DNA of 64,000 bases, taken from positions 6,435 to 70,434 of the forward strand of contig JAPLTX010000061.1 in assembly GCA_026397915.1 (NCBI GenBank), in the 5' to 3' direction. The notes beneath the pieces were generated by a model. That model worked only from the letters and a program-made list of their open reading frames with translations. It ran no database searches and was not told the origin of the DNA. Source of the stretch: Verrucomicrobiota bacterium. GTDB lineage: Bacteria; Verrucomicrobiota; Verrucomicrobiia; CAIQCK01. The translations under genes were made by a program, and so were the position numbers. Of this stretch, positions 26,213-33,387 are shown piece by piece. Within the stretch, counting starts at the first letter, position 1; every line of letters starts with the position of its first letter.

Positions 26213-26839
26213 CTATGCCTTTAGAGTGTCCTCCAGCCTCGACATCAACTTCGCGAGGGAATCCAAGGCTTCTCTGGCTTGTGCACCGGTGGCAATGAAC
26301 TCAAGCGTATCGCCGACAGTCACGCCCATGGAGAGAAATCCAACAATGGATTTGACGTTCATGAAAGGCTGTCCTTCCAACAGAAAATTCCAATACACCA
26401 TGCCGTCCTTGTGAACGTAAACATCACAGTCATGCTCCGTGGCGATCTTGGAAATGGATGACATTGGTCGCATATGCAATTCATGGGCGTTCTTTACGAC
26501 GACCGAAAGCCTGACGAAGCCATTCCGCTCTAAAGACTCCCTTTCCGCCCGCCAGATGTGGGCGTATTTCTCACACCACTCTTGCGCGGCGATAGCTTTC
26601 CCAATATCACAACCAGTTTCCTTGGAACGAAAATACTTGTGTTTCTCAATCTCCAGCCGCTGCTCCAAATTATCTCGGCGCAATTTCTCTCGCCGCCAAT
26701 CGTCGGCAAAGCGTTGCAGGAAATCCGCAACTGCCTCTTCAACCGACACCTCGGCGCCACATTCCTGCGACAAATAATACTTGTGATCTTCGACGGCCTT
26801 CAACTCGGCCGGTGTTAGATTGATTTCGCGTGCGTTCAT
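26213..26839 (-). CDS. HPr-like phosphocarrier domain with a duplicated N-terminal motif
   Basis: This is a 208-residue protein from ATG 26839, four bases after the ankyrin stop. Residues 110-205 are an HPr fold: NAHELHMRPMSSI with the phospho-acceptor His at 122, and NVKSIVGFLSMGV with the regulatory-type Ser at 164. The N-terminal half holds two copies of one motif: EDHKYYLSQECGAEVSVEEA...WR and EKHKYFRSKETGCDIGKAIA...WR. No EI, EII or HPr kinase gene is nearby. It may be a PTS-derived phospho-relay or a domain recruited for binding. Membership of the ubiquitin-like cluster is suggested only by close spacing. Confidence 0.85.
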   Translation of the reverse strand: MNAREINLTPAELKAVEDHKYYLSQECGAEVSVEEAVADFLQRFADDWRREKLRRDNLEQRLEIEKHKYFRSKETGCDIGKAIAAQEWCEKYAHIWRAERESLERNGFVRLSVVVKNAHELHMRPMSSISKIATEHDCDVYVHKDGMVYWNFLLEGQPFMNVKSIVGFLSMGVTVGDTLEFIATGAQAREALDSLAKLMSRLEDTLKA

Positions 26840-26843
26840 GTGA

Positions 26844-27443
26844 TCAGCGCCTTTCAGTGTATTTTTGGTGGGGCGGTCTGGGGGACGCCCCTTGAGTTGC
26901 CGCCGCCACAGGTCGTGGCAACTGAAGCTCAGCCGCGAGTCGCGCGGAGCCACATTGTTTTGCCAGGGTCGCCGGGGTTTCGCCTTTGTTATTCGTTGCG
27001 TTGACATCAGCGCCGGCGGCAACGAGCACGCGCGCCGCGAGAAGCGAGCCATTTTCGGCGGCGACATGTAAAGGGGTGTGTCCTCTCTTATCTCGGACGT
27101 TTACGTTCGCGCGGTGAGCGAGCAGTTCCCGGACGACTGGGTAGGATCCCGACGCAGCCGCGACGTGAAGTGCTGTCTGGCCGAGTGTGTCGTCAACTGC
27201 CTCGGCATTCGCTCCCCGCGATAGCAACAAACGCACGGTTTTCTCGCCGCCAGAGTGTTGAGGCACTCTATAAAGTGGCGTTTCTTGATTGATGTCTCTC
27301 GCCTCTACTCGCGCGCCCTTGGACAACAACAGTTCGACCACCGCACAATTGGTGCGCCTTGCGGCTACATGCAAAGGGCTATCCAAGCAGGCAAACAGCG
27401 GGTCAGCGGCGACTGCCTTCTGCAATTGAGCAAGGTTCAGCAT
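26844..27443 (-). CDS. Ankyrin-repeat protein
   Basis: This is a 199-residue protein from ATG 27443, 17 bp after the L,D-transpeptidase stop. It contains about five ankyrin repeats, for instance SPLHVAARRTNCAVVELLLS, QTALHVAAASGSYPVVRELL and HTPLHVAAENGSLLAARVLV, each followed by GAxVxAxD-type turns. The tail is Pro/Arg-rich. It lacks a signal peptide, so it acts in the cytoplasm as a protein-binding module. The N-terminus MLNLAQLQKAVAA recurs in the gene at 26042. The partner is unknown. Confidence 0.92.
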   Translation of the reverse strand: MLNLAQLQKAVAADPLFACLDSPLHVAARRTNCAVVELLLSKGARVEARDINQETPLYRVPQHSGGEKTVRLLLSRGANAEAVDDTLGQTALHVAAASGSYPVVRELLAHRANVNVRDKRGHTPLHVAAENGSLLAARVLVAAGADVNATNNKGETPATLAKQCGSARLAAELQLPRPVAAATQGASPRPPHQKYTERR

Positions 27444-27460
27444 GGCTCAAGGGGTTCCGA

Positions 27461-28189
27461 TCACTGTCTGGCTTGATACTTCAGCACCTCGCGTTTGATT
27501 GTGGCATGAAGCGTCCCAACCCACTGGGGTGTGCCCGGCGGGAGGGCCGGCAGCTCACGGACGCGAAGATCCACGGGACTGATGATGACGTTTATGTTTT
27601 TCAAACCCGTCAGAGCCGCCAACACGAAGAGGTCCTCGGCAGCCTTGTCTCCTACCGCGATGCAGCCGATGGAAACGGCGTTGCCGTGAATCATGATGTC
27701 GCCACCGAGGTTCTTGCGGTCGTCGCGTTTGGCCTGCTGGCGGTCGAAGTCGTTCGGGTAGTTCAGCCGGAGGGACAGGTGGAAACGGCTGTTCGGGTTA
27801 AGCAGTTCGATCCTGTAGATGCCTTCAGGAACCTGCCCGTCTCCCTGTCTGAGCTTGGGACCGAGAACACCGCTTGCCGCCAGGATCGGGTAGGCGCGGA
27901 CAAATTTGAAAGCGCCATCGGCTCCAGCGGCATGAAGCTCCAGCGTTTTCTCCAATTTGAACCCCAGCAGGACAAGGCGTGCAGGCGGATAAGGGATGCG
28001 AGCGGCCAAGAAGAAAGGTGCCAGCCGTTGCCGAACAATCTCGCCATACTCGCTCACACGGTCGCGCACACTGCGCGCGCCCTTCGGCTTTTCCGAGCGA
28101 GCGTCGCCGGCGGACGCGGCCCAAGGATTGGAAACGAGGAAGGCCGCGCCAAGGCAAAACACCACCGGATTGTATCGAAATGGTTTCAT
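27461..28189 (-). CDS. L,D-transpeptidase (YkuD domain), exported
   Basis: This is a 242-residue protein. ATG 28189 overlaps the upstream stop (ATGA) and gives a signal peptide (PVVFCLGAAFLVSNPWAASA). The YkuD active site is IMIHGNAVSIGCIAVGD near residues 180-196, with the conserved His and catalytic Cys. The upstream part (FKFVRAYPILAASG, VPEGIYRIELLNP) matches the YafK/ErfK type. These enzymes form 3-3 crosslinks or attach proteins to peptidoglycan. The location three genes below a Pup-like cluster, and next to an FtsW/RodA gene, suggests cell-wall modification tied to the same unit; that link is inference. Confidence 0.92.
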   Translation of the reverse strand: MKPFRYNPVVFCLGAAFLVSNPWAASAGDARSEKPKGARSVRDRVSEYGEIVRQRLAPFFLAARIPYPPARLVLLGFKLEKTLELHAAGADGAFKFVRAYPILAASGVLGPKLRQGDGQVPEGIYRIELLNPNSRFHLSLRLNYPNDFDRQQAKRDDRKNLGGDIMIHGNAVSIGCIAVGDKAAEDLFVLAALTGLKNINVIISPVDLRVRELPALPPGTPQWVGTLHATIKREVLKYQARQ

Positions 28190-29463
28190 AATCCAGAGAA
28201 CTTCCAAAGATGAGAGTGGGAAAGGCCGACAGGCGAGGCAAGCACTCCGAACTCCCCAACCTCGGAGTGTGCGGTCCACTTCTTTTTCTCGATTTGGTTG
28301 AATCGAGCAGCCCGGCCGCGGGGGTGCCATCTATCGAGAGCGGAAGGGGGTGGAGGTATTGAAGGCGACGATGGCATTGAAGCGGGCGGCTGTGGTGGTG
28401 GAACCGGCGGCGGTGGCATTAAATACTCTTCGTCAGTCAGCGAAACAGGAAGTTTGCCGGGTTTGATCGTCTTAAGGCTATCCAAGAAAGAGGAGTATTC
28501 AACGCCGCTCAAAAAGTCCTCCGCCTGTTTGAGGGCTGGTGCAAGGACAGCGGGTTGTTTGCAATACTTGGCGATGGCGGCTCTGGCAGTGACCGCGGCG
28601 ATCAGGTTGTTCTTCTCGAAGAAATCGTCGCGCTTATTTCGCGGTTGGCGCAGCCAGTCGCGGATCGTTTCGCCGTGGGCGGCAAACGCAGGTTGGTTCA
28701 GCTTCCACGTGCGGGCGAGGTTTACGACGAACCGCCCGCCTTGCTCGGCCATGGCGAGTTTGATGTGAACGCCGTTGGCGTGGCAGTCCATCGCAAATTC
28801 AAGGCCGTCGTAAACGTCGTGGAACCACCCGTCACGGTAACCGGGACCGAGTTCGCCGGCGTCGTCGGGTTGGCAATGACGCGTAATGGTCCCAATGCGC
28901 AGGAGTTTGCCGCGCCGAAACGTGAAAACGTGGTCGAGGTCCGCGCGCCATGCGTTGCCGCCATCACAGTCTTCGGGCACAAACAGGTATGCTCCCTTCC
29001 AACCAATGCGGGCCTGAAGCCATTCAATCGCCTCGTTGAGGCACTCGCCATGAGCGGCTGTGCTGACAGAGAACTCGTCATCGCCGACACTGATGTCAAT
29101 CGTCGCGTCGTAACAGTGTTCATCCCATTCCAGCCGTGCCTTGACCTTCGCGGGGTCGCGCAGGAGCAATACTTCGGCGGAAATCACTTGCGAGAGAGTG
29201 GGTGGAAGTGGAATCGGCATGGCTTCCACAGAAGGCAGCGGCGGCACCGGCAATATCATCTCGGCCGGCCGCGAAATGGAATGGATGACCAGAATGACAA
29301 TGCCGGCGGTTGTCAGAAGCGTGAAGGCCGTGCCAAGCAGGCGAATCCACGATGGGCTGCCATGCGTCGCTTGCGGTTCGTTGGCAACAGCGGTTGCAGG
29401 TGAGCCTGGGTTTGCTTGTTCTGGAAATGCCATGGTTCGTCTTCCTAGACGACGCTGGGTCAT
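28186..29463 (-). CDS. Single-pass membrane protein of unknown function
   Basis: This is a 425-residue protein. ATG 29463 overlaps the FtsW-like stop as ATGA, so it is translationally coupled. One transmembrane helix lies at about 41-63 (IRLLGTAFTLLTTAGIVILV), followed by a large periplasmic region with several Cys and a Trp-rich centre (GWFHDVYDGLEFAMDCHANG). The C-terminus is proline-rich (MPPPPVPPPQPPASMPSSPS). I do not recognise a family. Sitting between a lipid-II polymerase-type protein and an L,D-transpeptidase, it is a candidate cell-wall partner. The last 90 residues look disordered. Confidence 0.75.
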   Translation of the reverse strand: MTQRRLGRRTMAFPEQANPGSPATAVANEPQATHGSPSWIRLLGTAFTLLTTAGIVILVIHSISRPAEMILPVPPLPSVEAMPIPLPPTLSQVISAEVLLLRDPAKVKARLEWDEHCYDATIDISVGDDEFSVSTAAHGECLNEAIEWLQARIGWKGAYLFVPEDCDGGNAWRADLDHVFTFRRGKLLRIGTITRHCQPDDAGELGPGYRDGWFHDVYDGLEFAMDCHANGVHIKLAMAEQGGRFVVNLARTWKLNQPAFAAHGETIRDWLRQPRNKRDDFFEKNNLIAAVTARAAIAKYCKQPAVLAPALKQAEDFLSGVEYSSFLDSLKTIKPGKLPVSLTDEEYLMPPPPVPPPQPPASMPSSPSIPPPPSALDRWHPRGRAARFNQIEKKKWTAHSEVGEFGVLASPVGLSHSHLWKFSGL

Positions 29464-30650
29464 AAGCCGGAGAAGAGTTGCCCCTGTCTCCTTGGCCAGA
29501 TGTCAGCCTGTGATCCGCCGCGGGCGGCGATGTTCATCAAGATACCTGCGCTCGCAAGCATGACACAAAGGCTGGAGCCGCCATAACTGATGAATGGCAA
29601 CGTGAGACCCTTGTTGGGCGCCTGTGAGGTAACAACCAGCAGGTTCAGGATCGCCTGGAGTCCGATCATGGCGGTAATGCCCCAACCCAAAAGGTGACCG
29701 AAACGTTCGCGCGCCCGGCTAGCCACATAGATCCCTGCGCCGACGAGAGTCATATACAGGAGTATAAGCACCAACATGCCGGCCAAGCCCAGTTCTTCCC
29801 CAATCACCGGCGCGATGAAGTCGCTGAAGGAATAGGGCAGCCAGCGTTCCTTGGCCATGCTCTTTGCGAAACCGACACCGCTCCAACCACCACGAACAAA
29901 GGCCAGTATGGCCTGCCATTGTTGGAGTCCGGCACCCCCCTTGTATTTTTCCGGGTCGAGAAACACGAAGAACTGCTCCCGGCGACGCGGGTTTTGCCAG
30001 ATGTAGTAGAAGACGCAACCTGCGGCGGGAGCATAAGTCGCCAGAAGCAACCACCAACGCACGCCGCCCACGACCATGACGCACAGGCCGATCGTTCCCA
30101 CGAGAACACTCGTGCCAACATCAATCTCGAAAAGGATCGGAAGAGCGATCGCTCCCGTAGCCAGCAACGGCCAGACAAACCCACGTATGAACATGGAGAG
30201 GTTTTGTTTGAGGCGAATGACATTCTTGAAAAGTATGGCCCCGAGGTCGCGTTCCCAATGTTCGAGGTAGTAGGCCAAGAACATGACAACCGCCAGTTTG
30301 GCAAACTCGGATGGCTGAAGTGTCACTGGCCCGATGTGCAGCCAGCGGTGTTCCTTGTTTATCTGCACTCCCACGCCCGGCGCAAACACCAACAGCAATG
30401 AGACGAACGAAAGAATAAAAATCGGCCAGACGAGTTTGCGCCAAACGATGTAGTCGAGCTTGGCAGTAACCAACATCAGGACAAGGCCGATGGCAGCCCA
30501 GATCAGTTGCCGCTGGATGAACCACTCGGCGCTGCTGTTGTAGTGAGGCGAGCGTTGCGCCGTTGGGAAACTGGCGCTGTAGAGCATCGCCATTCCGAAG
30601 CCCAGCAGCGCCAGCGTGCAGAGCAGGATGACAAGGACGCTTCGCTTCAT
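29460..30650 (-). CDS. FtsW/RodA/SpoVE-family glycosyltransferase
   Basis: This is a 396-residue polytopic protein from ATG 30650, downstream of AAGGAGGG; the frame is open further but the extension lacks hydrophobic sequence. Family landmarks are present: LQPSEFAKLAVVMFLAYYLE, the GTSVLVGTIGLCVMVVGG helix, SDFIAPVIGEELGLAGM, and TLPFISYGGSSLCVM near the C-terminus. SEDS proteins polymerise lipid II into glycan strands. No class B penicillin-binding protein partner is adjacent, which is unusual, because SEDS enzymes normally work with one. It is 54 bp below the PafA-TPR gene and coupled to the following membrane protein. Confidence 0.93.
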   Translation of the reverse strand: MKRSVLVILLCTLALLGFGMAMLYSASFPTAQRSPHYNSSAEWFIQRQLIWAAIGLVLMLVTAKLDYIVWRKLVWPIFILSFVSLLLVFAPGVGVQINKEHRWLHIGPVTLQPSEFAKLAVVMFLAYYLEHWERDLGAILFKNVIRLKQNLSMFIRGFVWPLLATGAIALPILFEIDVGTSVLVGTIGLCVMVVGGVRWWLLLATYAPAAGCVFYYIWQNPRRREQFFVFLDPEKYKGGAGLQQWQAILAFVRGGWSGVGFAKSMAKERWLPYSFSDFIAPVIGEELGLAGMLVLILLYMTLVGAGIYVASRARERFGHLLGWGITAMIGLQAILNLLVVTSQAPNKGLTLPFISYGGSSLCVMLASAGILMNIAARGGSQADIWPRRQGQLFSGL

Positions 30651-30703
30651 GACCGGTTTTTGACCCTCCTTGGAACGCCGATCAAATGGGTGAGTCAGAT
30701 TCA

Positions 30704-33187
30704 TCACACTCCCCAGAAGAAATCCTTCGGTTTTTGACCGGCTGGATCCGCGCCGGAAACCCATGCGCTCCAGTTCTCCAGAACTTTTGCCAGCAACCAA
30801 CACCGGTTCAGAGCGGGCAATTGAGATCGCAATGCCATCACGCGTGCCTTGATGGTTTCAGCCGGGCATTCCTCACGAGCAACCCGGGCTTCGAGCAAGA
30901 GCGTGCGAACTTCGCCCGCGCCGTGGTGAAAACCCGTTTGGATCGCTTTCGCGCGCGCGAGCCATTCCAATGCGCGATGGGCGTCTGTCTCAAAACGTGC
31001 GCGAGCTGTAAAGGTGAACTCCGCCAGATCCCCTTCATAGCCCTTCTCGATCTGCAACTGCTGGGCTTCAGAGAGACACCGTTGGGCGGATGCGCGGTTC
31101 CCCAGAAGACGGTGAGCCTCGGCTTGCAGCGTCAGATTGCGGGCGATGAGATGGATGTCAGGGCAAGGCTGGGCGTCCGGGGAACACGCAACCCGCAGGG
31201 TGGCAAGCGCCTCGGCAGTGTCGCCGTGATACAACAGATAAGAGCCTTGGTAGGTGCGGAACGCAGCGAGTTCGTCGGGTGATTGCTGGTAGGGAGTCTG
31301 GATCATGATGTCCAACCCCTGCTGAATCCACTGAACGGTTCGGGGATGTGGCGCGAGTCCCATGAACACGCACAAAAAGAGATTCTCGCAAACACGCTCG
31401 ATATTCAAACCGTGGCGTCGCATCAATTCCTGAACAGCGTTGCCACCACCCAAAAAGCCCCGCCGGGTTTCGGTCCAAGCGCGTAACATGAAGTAACCGT
31501 CGGGAAGCGCTTCGGGCGGCACGTTCGCCACCGTCTGCAAGAGAGCGAAGGCTCCTTCATAATCGCCCTTATTATACGCTGTCTGCGCCCGGCTGATAAC
31601 CCGCGGAATTGCGTCCGCAGCAGGCGCTGACGGCTCTGCCTCCGGGCTGCCAATCGTCTTCCACTCTTCCCGTGTTGGAAACGGTTGAGAGAGGTCGAGA
31701 AAGCGGGCTTCATTGAGATCCCAAACGCCTGTCCAGTCGCATTGGTAGTGACCGCTCCTTCCCATGAAACGCTGGATGCACTCACCTCGGAGTTTCGCAC
31801 GGCCAACGCTAGGCGGATTGGCAACCGCGTGTGGAATGTTATCCACGCCTCGAAAATGGTGGCAGAGAACGCCGGCGTTCCCCAAAGCCGAAAAGATTCC
31901 GGTCTTGCCAAGTTGCGAGAAACGCGTATCCGTCTCAAAAAGTTGATGGCGCAAATCCAAGAAGGTCCTGAAACCGTCCCATGCCAAGCCGGCACTTTCA
32001 AGCGTCGGAGTCGCCAGGGCGACCTGCTGACGGATCGGGCTGTTGTTGCCGAGAACAAGATCGGCTGTGAGAGGGGCGTTGTTGTATTCCGTCTGTTCCA
32101 GGAGTTGGGACAAGCGGGTCAGCACACCCGACCATGATGCCAGCGATTCCCAAGACATGTTTCGGCGTTGGGCTTGATCACGATAGAGGGCAAGTTTAAT
32201 GGCCCAGTCCAGGGTCGTGGCAACCGAATCCGGAGCGCCTTGCTCCAAGCGCATGAGCATGTTCCGCCATTGATGCAGCGCCTCTCCAGTCCAGGGCGGC
32301 ATGAGCGGATGATGGCGGTTTGCTTCCGCCGTGTGGAGATAATGCCACTGGATTCCGATGGCAGTGGTTTGAGATCCGTCAAGCAGCCTGACCTTGGCAC
32401 CGCAGGTGGGATCGGAAGCAATGCGCCGCATTGCAGACAGCGGTTCGCGCAACTGCACAGGGTCTCCGGGATTAAGGCCGGCTTCTATCATCGCCACCAC
32501 GAGCGTCGTGGTTGCCATCTTCAACCACGTGGCTGTTTCGGAGAACAAGCTCTCGCCGCAGATGATGTGTAACCGGCAATGCCCGCCGTTGCACAGCGGC
32601 TCGTCGCGCGTGTGATATATCCCGCGGTCATGCGTGGATTCGGACGACACCGACCTTGAGAGGTAAGGCACCCGCGGCGACATGACGAACTCCAACCCCG
32701 GAGTCAGCGCGTTGAAACCACCCGCGCCTGTGTAAATGATGCGCGTTACGAGATGCGGGATGAGCTGCTTGGGCAACACCCGTTGATCTGCGCGGTGAAG
32801 ATAAGATTCATGGCAGCCCCACGACGCCTTGGTCGTATAGTCCACGTTGGATCGGAATACCATGGTGTCGGTCAATCCGTTCACGCGGCGCGTGAGTTCT
32901 GTTGCCAGACTCAACAGCACCTGGTCGCCGGCTTGAATGTAACGGCAAACGTCCCACGGATTCGCACACTCCGGCGTTGCGAACTCCGGATGGAAACCAC
33001 TATCAACGTAGAACCGCGCACCATTCGCCAGGAACACACCCCTTGAGTTGCGATCCGGCAAATGCGGGAGCTGGCGCGTCAACTGGTGAAACGTTTCCGC
33101 GACAACGTCCCTGCTGGCCCGGGTGTGGTCCGTTGTCAACGCCGCCAGCGCGTATTCCGTTTCAACTCCAAACAGCCTCTCGGCCAT
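30704..33187 (-). CDS. PafA/Dop-family Pup ligase or deamidase with C-terminal TPR tail
   Basis: This is an 827-residue protein from ATG 33187 (GGAGG nine bases upstream), two bases after the Pup-like stop. The N-terminal 500 residues are a PafA/Dop enzyme: RLFGVETEYALA with the Mg-binding glutamates, FLANGARFYVDSGFHPEF with the catalytic-type Asp62, SWGCHESYLHR, TRIIYTGAGG, and RLHIICGESLFSETATWLK. Both PafA-like (HPEFATPEC) and Dop-like (NGARFYVD) traits occur, so ligase and deamidase/depupylase cannot be told apart by eye. The last 300 residues are TPR-like (AQTAYNKGDYEGAFALLQTV), absent from the usual family, and may recruit substrates. Confidence 0.9.
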   Translation of the reverse strand: MAERLFGVETEYALAALTTDHTRASRDVVAETFHQLTRQLPHLPDRNSRGVFLANGARFYVDSGFHPEFATPECANPWDVCRYIQAGDQVLLSLATELTRRVNGLTDTMVFRSNVDYTTKASWGCHESYLHRADQRVLPKQLIPHLVTRIIYTGAGGFNALTPGLEFVMSPRVPYLSRSVSSESTHDRGIYHTRDEPLCNGGHCRLHIICGESLFSETATWLKMATTTLVVAMIEAGLNPGDPVQLREPLSAMRRIASDPTCGAKVRLLDGSQTTAIGIQWHYLHTAEANRHHPLMPPWTGEALHQWRNMLMRLEQGAPDSVATTLDWAIKLALYRDQAQRRNMSWESLASWSGVLTRLSQLLEQTEYNNAPLTADLVLGNNSPIRQQVALATPTLESAGLAWDGFRTFLDLRHQLFETDTRFSQLGKTGIFSALGNAGVLCHHFRGVDNIPHAVANPPSVGRAKLRGECIQRFMGRSGHYQCDWTGVWDLNEARFLDLSQPFPTREEWKTIGSPEAEPSAPAADAIPRVISRAQTAYNKGDYEGAFALLQTVANVPPEALPDGYFMLRAWTETRRGFLGGGNAVQELMRRHGLNIERVCENLFLCVFMGLAPHPRTVQWIQQGLDIMIQTPYQQSPDELAAFRTYQGSYLLYHGDTAEALATLRVACSPDAQPCPDIHLIARNLTLQAEAHRLLGNRASAQRCLSEAQQLQIEKGYEGDLAEFTFTARARFETDAHRALEWLARAKAIQTGFHHGAGEVRTLLLEARVAREECPAETIKARVMALRSQLPALNRCWLLAKVLENWSAWVSGADPAGQKPKDFFWGV

Positions 33188-33189
33188 AA

Positions 33190-33387
33190 CTACTGGCCTC
33201 CATCCTGCCGGACGGATTCGTTGAACTTCTCGCTATCACCCGACAACGCCTTGTTGATTGCGGCGTCGCCTGCCGCCAGCAAGGCCGACGCTGAAGCACG
33301 GGCAGCATTGAGGTTGCCGCTGCCCGCAGGTGGCGGTGCATCTTGTGGCCGTGGTGTTCCCTCGTTGGCGCGTTCTCGTTGTATCAT
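33190..33387 (-). CDS. Pup/UBact-like protein modifier ending in GGQ
   Basis: This is a 65-residue protein from ATG 33387, which overlaps the upstream stop as ATGA; AAGGAA lies a few bases before it. It is hydrophilic and disordered at the N-terminus (RERANEGTPRPQDAPPPAGS), with a short helical middle (AARASASALLAAGDAAINKA) and the C-terminus KFNESVRQDGGQ. A small disordered protein ending GGQ between two PafA/Dop genes is the hallmark of pupylation. Dop-type enzymes deamidate the last Gln to Glu, and PafA then links it to substrate lysines. Pup relatives outside Actinobacteria have been termed UBact. It contains two Lys residues near the C-terminal half that could serve in chain formation. 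Confidence 0.88.
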   Translation of the reverse strand: MIQRERANEGTPRPQDAPPPAGSGNLNAARASASALLAAGDAAINKALSGDSEKFNESVRQDGGQ

